From Deltaproteobacteria bacterium (GTDB taxonomy: Bacteria; Bdellovibrionota_C; UBA2361; OMII01): a stretch of DNA of 6,828 bases. The DNA is taken from assembly GCA_023262305.1 (NCBI GenBank), contig JALRCK010000116.1, positions 1 to 6,828 of the forward strand, read 5' to 3'. The notes below the pieces were generated by a model that ran no database searches, had not been told where the DNA came from, and worked only from the letters and a program-made list of their open reading frames with translations. The stretch's first letter is position 1; the number at the start of each line of letters is the position of its first letter. Positions 1 through 6,183 of the stretch are shown one piece after another. The translations under genes were made by a program, and so were the position numbers.

Positions 1-527
1 GTAAGACTCCCCCCTGCATTCCCTTGTGGTTACGCGGTGCAGCGGCAGGACTCCTTGTCGGATGTGCAACGTACTTCTGGCCCCCTCTCACACAGGATCT
101 CCAGGAGATATTCTCTACAGTCCTCACCTTTACACCTCAAGCCTCCGATATCGTAGGTCTCCTTCTGAGCCTCGGGGCCCTCTTCCTCTTAAAGATGCTC
201 CTCACCGTCGTGTGCTACGCAACAGGGGTGCCAGGTGGAATCTTTGCTCCGATGCTCGCACAGGGGATCTTCGTTGGCATCCTGCTGGGACACCTCGCCG
301 CCCTCTCGCCTTTTGAGGTTCCATCCCCTCCAGTATGCGCCCTGGTGGGGATGACAGCTCTTTTTGCTGCCTCGGTTCGCGCGCCCTTCACCGGTGTTGT
401 TCTCCTCGCAGAGATGACCGGAGCCTTTAACCTCCTTCTGCCTCTGATGACAGCAGCCCTGATCGGCTACCTCGTGGCTGAGCTGAGTGGGTCAAAGCCG
501 ATCTACGAGCGATTGATGAAGACCTAG
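1..527 (+). CDS. CLC-family chloride channel / Cl-/H+ antiporter, C-terminal part (5' end outside window)
   Basis: The frame is open from the left edge (first full codon at 3) to TAG at 525-527, giving 174 residues of the membrane core of a CLC protein. The signature GVPGGIFAPM (GGIFAP at 234-251) matches the anion-selectivity motif of E. coli ClcA that contains Phe357. The later SVRAPFTGVVLLAEMTG stretch matches the penultimate transmembrane region. KPIYERL near the end places a Tyr (504-506) where ClcA has the central anion-coordinating Tyr445. The chain ends a few residues later, so there is no C-terminal CBS pair, as in the short ClcA-type proteins. The upstream GSGIP and gating-Glu (GREGP) motifs are off the window, so channel versus antiporter cannot be judged. 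A TTG at 24 is an internal codon, not the start. The protein would move chloride (or another anion) across the inner membrane. It has no evident link to the propionate genes and is convergent to them. Confidence 0.93.
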   Translation, partial: KTPPCIPLWLRGAAAGLLVGCATYFWPPLTQDLQEIFSTVLTFTPQASDIVGLLLSLGALFLLKMLLTVVCYATGVPGGIFAPMLAQGIFVGILLGHLAALSPFEVPSPPVCALVGMTALFAASVRAPFTGVVLLAEMTGAFNLLLPLMTAALIGYLVAELSGSKPIYERLMKT

Positions 528-538
528 CGCGGCTCGCA

Positions 539-561
539 GTGCATTTTTTGCACCAATGCAC
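539..561. terminator. Candidate hairpin at the convergent gene end
   Basis: Two mutually exclusive stems share the left arm. GTGCA (539-543) pairs with TGCAC (549-553) around a T5 loop. The longer GTGCATT (539-545) pairs with AATGCAC (555-561) around a 9-nt loop. The repeat begins 12 nt after the CLC stop codon, a usual place for a 3'-end structure. The stems are short, AT-containing and lack a following U-run, so the terminator role is only a guess. Confidence 0.25.
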
Positions 562-648
562 CCCCACTAACTAATGAGGACTAAGCCCCACGAAGAGAAT
601 CAACGTTACCATGCACCAGCACGTTCACGTGCTCATGAGACTAAGGCG

Positions 649-660
649 ATACAATTGTAT
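649..660. repeat. 12-bp perfect palindrome ATACAATTGTAT
   Basis: A perfect dyad downstream of the mutase stop codon, in an AT-rich patch of an otherwise GC-rich region. It could be a protein-binding site, but it sits at the 3' end of both neighbouring genes, where an operator is not expected. The function is unknown and it may be chance. Confidence 0.3.
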
Positions 661-690
661 TCCAGGTTTAACCAACCCGATTCGGCACCT

Positions 691-2268
691 TCACACCTCA
701 TGATACTCGCCAAATACACCTCGCAGCGCATCCGAAATCTCCCCGAGGGTGCACGACGCTCGGGCGCACTCAACAATAAGCGCCACAAGGTCCGCTTCAC
801 CGCGCGCGCCGTCTGCAAGGTTTTTGAGAGCCAAGGAGCTCTTTGCGGCATCCCTTGCGGCTCTGTAAGCAGTGAGCTTAGTAACCTGGTCGCGCTCTAT
901 CGAGGGATCAATCTTAAGAATAGGAGGGGCCTCCCGCTCTGCGCTCTCCTCGTACCGATTGACTCCAACAACGATTGAGGCTCCATCCTCTATCGCGCGT
1001 TGCGCCTCATACGCTGACCGTTCTATCTCACCTTGCGGGTAGCGTTGCTCGATCGCGGCGAGCATGCCACCAAGCGCGTCTATCTTTTCTATGCGCTGGC
1101 GAGCTCCGTCCTCAATCTGATCAGTCAACGATTCGATCACATAACTTCCACCGAAGGGGTCTGCAGTGGCGACCACACCAGACTCTTGGGCGATTATCTG
1201 TTGTGTCCTCAGCGCGATCTGAGCGCTCTCCTCCGTCGGAAGCCCGAGCGCCTCATCATACCCATTGGTGTGAAGGGACTGAGTTCCGCCGAGGACCGCC
1301 GCTAGGGCTTGGATAGTGGTTCGTACCACATTATTGAAGGGTTGCTGCGCAGTGAGCGAGCTCCCCGCAGTTTGAGTGTGGAAACGCACCATCAACGAGC
1401 GTGGATCCTTCGCTCCAAAACGCTCCTTCATGATCTTCGCCCACAGTCGCCGGGCAGCCCGAAATTTCGCCACCTCCTCGAGGAAATTGTTGTGGCAGTT
1501 GAAAAAGAAGGCCACTCGCGGGGCGAAGTCATCGACCTTCAATCCCCGCTTCACCGCTGCATCAACGTAGGCGATGCCGTCCGCAAGGGTGAAGGCGACC
1601 TCCTCAACAGCGGTGCTTCCCGCCTCACGAATGTGGTATCCCGAAACGCTGATAGTGTTCCAGTTAGGCACGTTTTTGGCGCAGAAAGAAAAAGTATCAG
1701 TTACCAACCGCATCCCGTGCCGCGGGGGGTATATGTAGGTTCCACGCGCGATATACTCTTTGAGGATGTCGTTCTGGGTAGTACCACGAAGCGCGGTCAA
1801 CGGAACTCCTCGTCGCTCGGCGAGTACGATTAAGAAAGCCAGGAGCGTCGATGCCGTTGCGTTGATCGTCATTGAAATCGACACATCCTCAAGGGAGATC
1901 CCCTGAAAGAGCCTATCCATGTCATCAACGGTGGCGATAGAGACTCCAACTCTGCCAACCTCGCCCTTTGCCAAAGCGTGATCAGGATCACGACCCATCT
2001 GCGTCGGAAGATCAAACGCGACGCTCAGCCCAGTAATCCCTTGCTTGAGCAGAAAGTGGTAGCGCGTGTTGGTTTCGGCAGCCGAACCAAATCCGGCGTA
2101 TTGCCGCATCGTCCACACCTTGCCTCGATACATCGAGCGATGGATACCACGCGTAAAGGGATACTCTCCGGGCTTCTCTGTTCCAGACGCACTAGTATCC
2201 TGCGGACCGTACACATCCTTTATTGATATTCCAGAGGAGGTGGTATAGCTCTTTTTGTCCCCACTCAT
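691..2268 (-). CDS. Methylmalonyl-CoA mutase, large (catalytic) subunit of the two-protein type
   Basis: This 525-residue TIM-barrel mutase subunit interconverts (R)-methylmalonyl-CoA and succinyl-CoA by a B12 radical mechanism in the cytoplasm. Family landmarks are clear. [13 protein letters not shown] holds Tyr57, equivalent to Tyr89 of the Propionibacterium enzyme. [21 protein letters not shown] holds Arg175, equivalent to the CoA-carboxylate-binding Arg207. [11 protein letters not shown] holds His212, equivalent to catalytic His244. The Tyr/Arg pair favours methylmalonyl-CoA over isobutyryl-CoA (Phe/Gln) or 2-hydroxyisobutyryl-CoA mutase. The chain stops at [17 protein letters not shown], the usual end of stand-alone large subunits, so it is complete. 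The C-terminal cobalamin-binding domain (DxHxxG) is absent, so a separate small subunit of about 140 residues must be supplied from outside the window. The ATG at 2268 lies 3 nt after the stop of the upstream lipoprotein gene. AGGA is only about 1 nt from it, so translation probably depends on coupling. Confidence 0.95.
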   Translation of the reverse strand: MSGDKKSYTTSSGISIKDVYGPQDTSASGTEKPGEYPFTRGIHRSMYRGKVWTMRQYAGFGSAAETNTRYHFLLKQGITGLSVAFDLPTQMGRDPDHALAKGEVGRVGVSIATVDDMDRLFQGISLEDVSISMTINATASTLLAFLIVLAERRGVPLTALRGTTQNDILKEYIARGTYIYPPRHGMRLVTDTFSFCAKNVPNWNTISVSGYHIREAGSTAVEEVAFTLADGIAYVDAAVKRGLKVDDFAPRVAFFFNCHNNFLEEVAKFRAARRLWAKIMKERFGAKDPRSLMVRFHTQTAGSSLTAQQPFNNVVRTTIQALAAVLGGTQSLHTNGYDEALGLPTEESAQIALRTQQIIAQESGVVATADPFGGSYVIESLTDQIEDGARQRIEKIDALGGMLAAIEQRYPQGEIERSAYEAQRAIEDGASIVVGVNRYEESAEREAPPILKIDPSIERDQVTKLTAYRAARDAAKSSLALKNLADGARGEADLVALIVECARASCTLGEISDALRGVFGEYHEV

Positions 2269-2271
2269 ATC

Positions 2272-3096
2272 CTACCGCAACGTCAAGGAGCGCCTCAGCG
2301 AATTGCCGACCTCTTCAACATCTTTTTGGCGCGAGGCTGGTCCCAACACACTGATCGTTAAAAGACGCCCATCAAACGACATCGACATCGTGTACGAGAG
2401 GGATTTAGCCTCTACGGGACCGCTGGACATCATGTGAATGAGTTTGGGCGGCTCCTCATCACTCGCCAGACTCTTCTCGATCCATACAAGCCCGGGAAGC
2501 GAGCCCTCGTATGCGCCTTCAAGTTCTCCCTTGAGAGACTCCAAGTCGGAGGACTCAACAGAGACCTCCCCAAAGCTTATAGTTACGAAGACGCTCTTTG
2601 ACGGATCCTGCCAAGCGACATCTGGGTAGGGACCATTCTTCCACTTGGCTTTTATCTCGGCCCCTTTGAGCGCCTCAAAGCCATCAGGGCGACGGAACGT
2701 AACTCGACCACCCATCATCGAGACGACCGTGGGGTCACTCTCACCACACTCTGGAGGCGCGATGTAGGTCACCTTTCGATCGATACCCTGCATGTTCTTG
2801 TATCGCACTACGAGGAGGAGGGCTCGAGGATTGGAGAGCTGCGGCGAGATCATCTCTCCGACCGCGTGATGCCCCTCGTCAGAGAGTCCGTCATAGTGAA
2901 TGAGCTCATCCCAGTCCGCAGGCCATCGCCTCTCTGAACAATAGAAGGAAGTAACCGCATCGAACACGATCTTCTCAGCAGGCTCAGGCACTCGTGGGGA
3001 CTCCGGGGTAACCGTTGAGCAACCGCTCGCGGTGATGAGAGCGATCAGTGAGATTGAGATGCTGGTAACGAGGTGCGCAGGAGAACGATAACCCAT
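2272..3096 (-). CDS. Putative lipoprotein of unknown function, co-transcribed with the mutase
   Basis: I do not recognise this protein family. The ATG at 3096 gives 274 residues starting MGYRS; an in-frame TTG at 3105 would add only three. The N-terminus is a type II signal peptide: Arg4, a hydrophobic stretch (ISISLIALITA), then the lipobox-like ASGC with Cys26 (codon at 3021-3019). Ala at the -3 position is less common than Leu. A Pro/Glu-rich linker follows. Next is a segment around FYCSERRWPADWDELIHY that recalls the N-terminal region of pseudopilin-like or periplasmic proteins. The last ~110 residues have a strand-helix-strand pattern (SVFVTISFGEVS, DLESLKGELEGAYEGSLPG, YTMSMSFDGRLLTISVLGP, a final VEEVGNSLRRSL helix) reminiscent of the PsbP/Mog1-like DcrB proteins, but this is only a visual impression. 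The product is predicted to be membrane-anchored outside the cytoplasm, and its gene ends 3 nt before the mutase start, so the two are probably one transcript. Confidence 0.82.
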   Translation of the reverse strand: MGYRSPAHLVTSISISLIALITASGCSTVTPESPRVPEPAEKIVFDAVTSFYCSERRWPADWDELIHYDGLSDEGHHAVGEMISPQLSNPRALLLVVRYKNMQGIDRKVTYIAPPECGESDPTVVSMMGGRVTFRRPDGFEALKGAEIKAKWKNGPYPDVAWQDPSKSVFVTISFGEVSVESSDLESLKGELEGAYEGSLPGLVWIEKSLASDEEPPKLIHMMSSGPVEAKSLSYTMSMSFDGRLLTISVLGPASRQKDVEEVGNSLRRSLTLR

Positions 3097-3155
3097 AGTT
3101 AGCAAGATAGACCCCGGACGAGCGGCGAGTAAAGAAGGATTTGCGGACTAACGGC

Positions 3156-3184
3156 ATTATGAAGCGGTTACCCTGAGATAAAAG
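3156..3184 (-). promoter_or_regulatory. Candidate sigma70-type promoter for the lipoprotein-mutase unit
   Basis: Reading the minus strand, CTTTTA (3184-3179) and CATAAT (3161-3156) are separated by 17 nt. The -10 differs from consensus at one base, while the -35 is weak. Transcription would begin near 3149, giving a leader of about 50 nt before the ATG at 3096. No strong Shine-Dalgarno sequence precedes that ATG; GGGG lies about 15 nt upstream. Confidence 0.3.
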
Positions 3185-3190
3185 AGTGGG

Positions 3191-3218
3191 TTTCACACCC
3201 CTTCCTTCGTGGTAACAT
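3191..3218 (+). promoter_or_regulatory. Candidate promoter for the carboxylase operon
   Basis: TTTCAC (3191-3196), 16 nt, then TAACAT (3213-3218) is the best sigma70-like pair I can find upstream of the carboxyltransferase; TTCACA one base on with a 15-nt spacer is the alternative. The start site would fall at about 3225, almost on the ATG at 3228. No Shine-Dalgarno sequence is visible in the preceding 20 nt, which fits a leaderless or nearly leaderless transcript. The match is modest. Confidence 0.25.
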
Positions 3219-3227
3219 TCCCCGACT

Positions 3228-4778
3228 ATGAGCCAACACAATGAATTGGAGCGTCGAAATTCAGAAGCTGAGCTAGGTGGGGGCTCTGAGCGAGTTGCCC
3301 GCCAGCACGAAAGCGGCAAGCTCACCGCGCGCGAGCGGGTTAACCTTCTCCTGGACCACGGCTCGTTCACTGAATACGACAAATTCGTAACTCATCGATC
3401 CTCGAACTTTGGGCTCGCAGACAAGCGATACCTTGGAGACGGTGTCATCACTGGCACCGGTACCATAAATGGTCGCCGCGTGTGCGTCTTTGCCCAGGAC
3501 TTCACCGTCTTCGGCGGGTCCCTCGCTGCGATGCACGCAAAGAAAATCGTCAAGATCATGGACCTCGCGGAACGAATCGGCTGCCCGATTATAGGGCTCA
3601 ACGACTCTGGAGGCGCTCGTATTCAGGAGGGCGTTGAGAGCCTTGGAGGATATGCGGACATATTCCTGCGCAACACCCTACTCTCTGGGGTTGTTCCTCA
3701 AATCTCTCTCGTTATGGGACCGTGCGCCGGTGGTGCTGTCTATTCTCCCGCTATCACAGACTTCATCTTGATGGTGAAGGAGAAGAGCCACATGTTCATC
3801 ACGGGTCCTGATGTCATTAAAACCGTGACAAAAGAGGACGTCTCAAAGGAGGTCCTCGGAGGCGCAGACACCCATACCTCGATCAGCGGCGTAGCACACT
3901 TTGAAGCACACGACGATGCAAGCTGCATCGAGATGTGCAAGGAGCTCCTCTCGTACCTCCCTCAAAACAACCTCGACTCGGTTCCGATGGTCTTCTCGGG
4001 CGACCTCGCCCTACGAGAGGACCCAGCGCTCGACCGACTCATCCCGGAGCAGCCGAATCAACCCTACGATATCAAAGAGCTGATCACCTCCGTCGCTGAC
4101 TCTCACACCTTTTTCGAAGTACAGGGAACCTTCGCACAAAACATCGTCGTGGGATTTATCCGTCTTAATGGGCGCTCAACTGGGGTCGTCGCCAACCAGC
4201 CCTCCGTCCTTGCGGGATGCCTCGACATAAATGCAAGCACTAAAGCGGCTCGCTTCGTTCGATGCTGTGACGCGTTTAATATTCCACTACTCACCTTAGT
4301 TGATGTCCCGGGATTCCTCCCGGGTGTTCAACAGGAGCACGGTGGTATCATTAGGCACGGAGCAAAACTGCTCTATGCGTTCGCCGAAGCCACGGTGCCG
4401 AAAGTAACTGTCATAACCCGAAAAGCGTACGGCGGGGCGTACGACGTAATGGCATCAAAACACATTCGAGCAGATGTAAACTTCGCGTATCCATCTGCTG
4501 AGATCGCGGTGATGGGCTCAGATGGGGCAGTCAACATCATCTTTCGAAGGGAGCTTGATGAAGCCGCAAAGGCAGGCAAAGAAGGGGCTAAACGTGCCGA
4601 GCTCGTGAAGGAGTATCGTGCGAAGTTCGCCAACCCGTGGGAAGCCGCAGAGCTTGGGTTTATCGATGCAGTGATCAATCCAAGGGAGACCCGAGCCAAG
4701 ATCATCGAGGCATTTGCGACCCTCTCTACCAAACGGCAACAACCCCCCAAACGAAAACACGGAAACCTTCCGCTCTAG
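3228..4778 (+). CDS. pccB: Propionyl-CoA carboxylase-type carboxyltransferase (beta) subunit
   Basis: This 516-residue biotin-dependent carboxyltransferase moves the carboxyl group between carboxybiotin and an acyl-CoA, most likely propionyl-CoA, giving methylmalonyl-CoA in the cytoplasm. The length and both crotonase-fold halves are typical. The N-terminal half has the [12 protein letters not shown] start, [11 protein letters not shown] from residue 125 and the glycine-rich oxyanion loop GPCAGG (164-169). The C-terminal half has DVPGFLPG (359-366), [16 protein letters not shown] and [10 protein letters not shown], whose Asp406 matches the residue that distinguishes propionyl-CoA-type from less selective (Ile) enzymes in Streptomyces. 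The chain ends KHGNLPL, a standard PccB ending. The ATG at 3228 is supported because the protein then begins like its relatives, although no Shine-Dalgarno sequence is seen. It is the first gene of a four-gene rightward unit, divergent from the mutase of the same pathway. The alpha subunit of a methylmalonyl-CoA decarboxylase (MmdA) is a close homologue and remains an alternative; no membrane beta subunit (MmdB) is present here. Confidence 0.93.
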   Translation: MSQHNELERRNSEAELGGGSERVARQHESGKLTARERVNLLLDHGSFTEYDKFVTHRSSNFGLADKRYLGDGVITGTGTINGRRVCVFAQDFTVFGGSLAAMHAKKIVKIMDLAERIGCPIIGLNDSGGARIQEGVESLGGYADIFLRNTLLSGVVPQISLVMGPCAGGAVYSPAITDFILMVKEKSHMFITGPDVIKTVTKEDVSKEVLGGADTHTSISGVAHFEAHDDASCIEMCKELLSYLPQNNLDSVPMVFSGDLALREDPALDRLIPEQPNQPYDIKELITSVADSHTFFEVQGTFAQNIVVGFIRLNGRSTGVVANQPSVLAGCLDINASTKAARFVRCCDAFNIPLLTLVDVPGFLPGVQQEHGGIIRHGAKLLYAFAEATVPKVTVITRKAYGGAYDVMASKHIRADVNFAYPSAEIAVMGSDGAVNIIFRRELDEAAKAGKEGAKRAELVKEYRAKFANPWEAAELGFIDAVINPRETRAKIIEAFATLSTKRQQPPKRKHGNLPL

Positions 4779-4784
4779 GACGCC

Positions 4785-5036
4785 ATGACCACACTACGTC
4801 CACCCCTCCCTCCTCCGCTGAGTCACAACGGGATAACTTTTGTTCCAGGGGACTTGAATAGTGGTGGAGTATCACAAGAAGCACTCTCGGATATCGCGTG
4901 CGCACTCTCAGCCGCTCTCCCCCCCGGAGACTTTGAGGTATCACCCGCAGGATTGCTCATGTTCGCAGACCACGACGGGAGCTCTCAGTGGAGGGTCGCC
5001 GGTCGAATAGAGTCCATCCAGCGGGGAACGCGATGA
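4785..5036 (+). CDS. Small protein of the carboxylase operon; possible epsilon-like accessory subunit
   Basis: I do not recognise this 83-residue protein with certainty. It starts at ATG 4785, 6 nt after the carboxyltransferase stop. AGGA (4777-4780) overlaps that stop codon and serves as a Shine-Dalgarno at 4-nt spacing. The protein's own TGA (5034-5036) overlaps the next start as ATGA. It has a proline-rich N-terminus, then GITFVPGD, an alanine-rich helix (SQEALSDIACALSAAL), a short strand segment (GLLMFADHDG) and a C-terminal SQWRVAGRIES patch. There is no signal peptide or membrane segment, so it is probably cytoplasmic. The position between the carboxyltransferase and the biotin carrier, the size, the strand-helix start and the W-R tail recall the epsilon subunits of actinobacterial acyl-CoA carboxylases, which stabilise the complex. 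It is not a normal OadG/MmdD-type gamma/delta subunit, as it lacks their N-terminal membrane helix, but a tail-only MmdE-like protein cannot be excluded. That it is a real gene is well supported; the function is inference. Confidence 0.8.
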   Translation: MTTLRPPLPPPLSHNGITFVPGDLNSGGVSQEALSDIACALSAALPPGDFEVSPAGLLMFADHDGSSQWRVAGRIESIQRGTR

Positions 5037-5461
5037 GCTCTTATACGGTAACGCGCAACGGAAACACCTACACCGTGCTTCTCAAGCATCGGCGAGCCGG
5101 GATGCTCACCTTCTCAATAGATGACCGCGAATACTCCGTGCCGTGCGAGTCCACCTCTCGCGTCCTCCCTGCTGGAGTGAGTATCACGCCTCTTGCGCGC
5201 GAACGCGCAGCGGTAAACACGACCCGCCGGTCCGCAAACGCAAGCCCCGAGGTCACAGCCCCACTCCCAGGCATCATCTCCGATATCAAAGTTCGAGAAG
5301 GGGACCGTATCGAACCAGGCACAACACTTGTGGTTATCGAAGCTATGAAGATGGAGAACCCGATTAAAGCCTCTACCACGGCTATCGTGAAGGCGGTGCA
5401 CATAACGAAGGGACAGGAGGTTGGGCATGGAGCTCTTCTCCTCTCCCTTGAGTTGGCATGA
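5033..5461 (+). CDS. Biotin carboxyl carrier protein of the acyl-CoA carboxylase
   Basis: This 142-residue stand-alone biotin carrier shuttles carboxybiotin between a biotin carboxylase and the carboxyltransferase. The C-terminal half (about residues 73-142) is a biotinyl-lipoyl domain: VTAPLPGIISDIKVREGDRI, then the biotinylation motif EAMKMEN with acceptor Lys106 (codon 5348-5350), then a closing VKAVHITKGQEVGHGALLLSLE. The first ~60 residues form a short beta-rich segment (YTVTRNGNTYTV, GMLTFSIDDREYSV), followed by a charged Arg/Ala/Asn linker. The ATG at 5033 is chosen over the upstream in-frame ATG at 4988 because it makes an ATGA overlap with the preceding stop, and GGGGAA lies just upstream. 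Its own stop overlaps the next gene, again as ATGA. The biotin carboxylase (PccA/AccC) is not in the window. The linker is not the long Pro/Ala hinge of classic decarboxylase carriers. Confidence 0.93.
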   Translation: MSSYTVTRNGNTYTVLLKHRRAGMLTFSIDDREYSVPCESTSRVLPAGVSITPLARERAAVNTTRRSANASPEVTAPLPGIISDIKVREGDRIEPGTTLVVIEAMKMENPIKASTTAIVKAVHITKGQEVGHGALLLSLELA

Positions 5462-6144
5462 CCGGCATGACACCACGAATCGACGCACAAGAATTCAAGT
5501 CCTTCGCGCTGAGCCACACCAGTTACGCAGAGTCACACCAAGACCTCTTCGCACAGTATATTTTAGGGAACAAAAGGGGCGGATACTTCGTCGACTTTGG
5601 TGCTGGAGATGGTGTCACCGGAAGCAACTCCTACCTACTCGAAAAAGACTACCAATGGAGAGGCATTGTGTGTGAGCCGTGCAGGTCTCGCCACAAAATC
5701 CTTCGCGCCAACAGGCACTGTTCTATCGACCTTCGCTGTGTGTACACGTCAAGCGGCAAGCACGTTGAGTTTCTCGAGGCCCTCGACAACAACCTCTCCA
5801 CGATCTCGGCGTATGTCAGTAGTGATAAGTGGAAGGAGAAGCGCCTCGAATCACCTACCAGCTACCCGGTTGAAACCATCTCTCTCAACGATCTTCTCTC
5901 GTATCACAACGCCCCGCCAACAATCGACTACCTATCCCTCGACACCGAGGGCTCTGAGTTTCACATCCTGTGTAATTACGATTTTAGCCGACCGATATCG
6001 GTCATCACGGTGGAGCACAACAACAACGCGTACCGATCAGGTATCTGCGACCTCCTGATGCAACGTGGCTATGAACGAGTGCTTGAGGGGTACTGCGCGT
6101 GGGATGATTGGTATGCGCTCAAAAGCATCCTCGCTCACCGATAG
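5458..6144 (+). CDS. FkbM-family SAM-dependent methyltransferase
   Basis: This 228-residue class I methyltransferase is of the FkbM (Methyltransf_21) type, whose members usually O-methylate sugars or polyketide hydroxyls. Features in order are: SHQDLFAQYILGNKRGGYF leading into the SAM-binding VDFGAGDG (45-52); SNSYLLEKDYQWRGIVCEP (56-74), with the acidic Glu73 expected to bind the SAM ribose; NNLSTISAYV in the middle; the family's TIDYLSLDTEGSE (155-167); and ISVITVEHN near the end. The length fits a complete single-domain enzyme. The ATG at 5458 overlaps the biotin-carrier stop as ATGA, which indicates coupling; a second in-frame ATG at 5467 is possible. Membership in a carboxylase operon is unexpected, because no step of propionate metabolism needs this chemistry. 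The substrate cannot be told from sequence. The stop codon at 6142-6144 lies within a hairpin shared with the converging lectin gene. Confidence 0.9.
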   Translation: MTGMTPRIDAQEFKSFALSHTSYAESHQDLFAQYILGNKRGGYFVDFGAGDGVTGSNSYLLEKDYQWRGIVCEPCRSRHKILRANRHCSIDLRCVYTSSGKHVEFLEALDNNLSTISAYVSSDKWKEKRLESPTSYPVETISLNDLLSYHNAPPTIDYLSLDTEGSEFHILCNYDFSRPISVITVEHNNNAYRSGICDLLMQRGYERVLEGYCAWDDWYALKSILAHR

Positions 6145-6183
6145 GTGCCCCCGTAGCGCGTGAACCTGACTGGGGCACTATCG
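6139..6183. terminator. Bulged 12-bp hairpin shared by two convergent gene ends
   Basis: CGATAG-G-TGCCCC (6139-6151) pairs with GGGGCACTATCG (6172-6183). All 12 bp match, with one bulged G at 6145 and a 20-nt loop. The arms contain the TAG stop of the methyltransferase (6142-6144, plus strand) and the TAG stop of the lectin gene (6180-6178, minus strand). It can form in RNA from either strand, as expected for a bidirectional 3'-end structure. There is no U-run on either side, so a classical intrinsic terminator is not shown; it may act as a 3' stabiliser or with Rho. Confidence 0.5.

Larger units (their letters stand above)
528..690. other. Convergent intergenic region between the CLC gene and the mutase gene
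   Basis: This 163-nt stretch lies between two converging genes. I see no protein gene here with its own start and stop. It contains hairpin-forming repeats at 539-561, a perfect 6-bp stem with a 4-nt loop at 618-633 (AGCACG/CGTGCT), and a 12-bp perfect palindrome ATACAATTGTAT at 649-660. None has the U-tract of a classical intrinsic terminator. Confidence 0.6.

Noticed and set aside
574..978. Plus-strand open frame of 134 codons starting in the CLC-mutase gap
   Set aside because: About 70% of it lies antisense to the well-supported mutase C-terminus; the composition is Arg/Ser/Pro-rich shadow-like, with no recognisable domain or ribosome site.
1309..1833. Plus-strand open frame of 174 codons
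   Set aside because: Entirely antisense to the conserved mutase barrel, and the translation shows no family motif; it is explained by codon bias of the real gene.
3097..3105. TTG at 3105 as start of the lipoprotein
   Set aside because: It adds only three residues before an ATG that already gives a normal signal peptide. A GGGG at about 6 nt keeps it possible, but ATG 3096 is preferred.
4988..5032. Upstream ATG at 4988 as start of the biotin carrier
   Set aside because: The extra 15 residues overlap the small upstream gene and look like out-of-frame translation; the ATGA overlap at 5033 is the natural start.
5068..5517. Minus-strand open frame opposite the biotin carrier gene
   Set aside because: Antisense to the biotinyl domain and the coupled methyltransferase start; Ser/Arg-rich with no motif.
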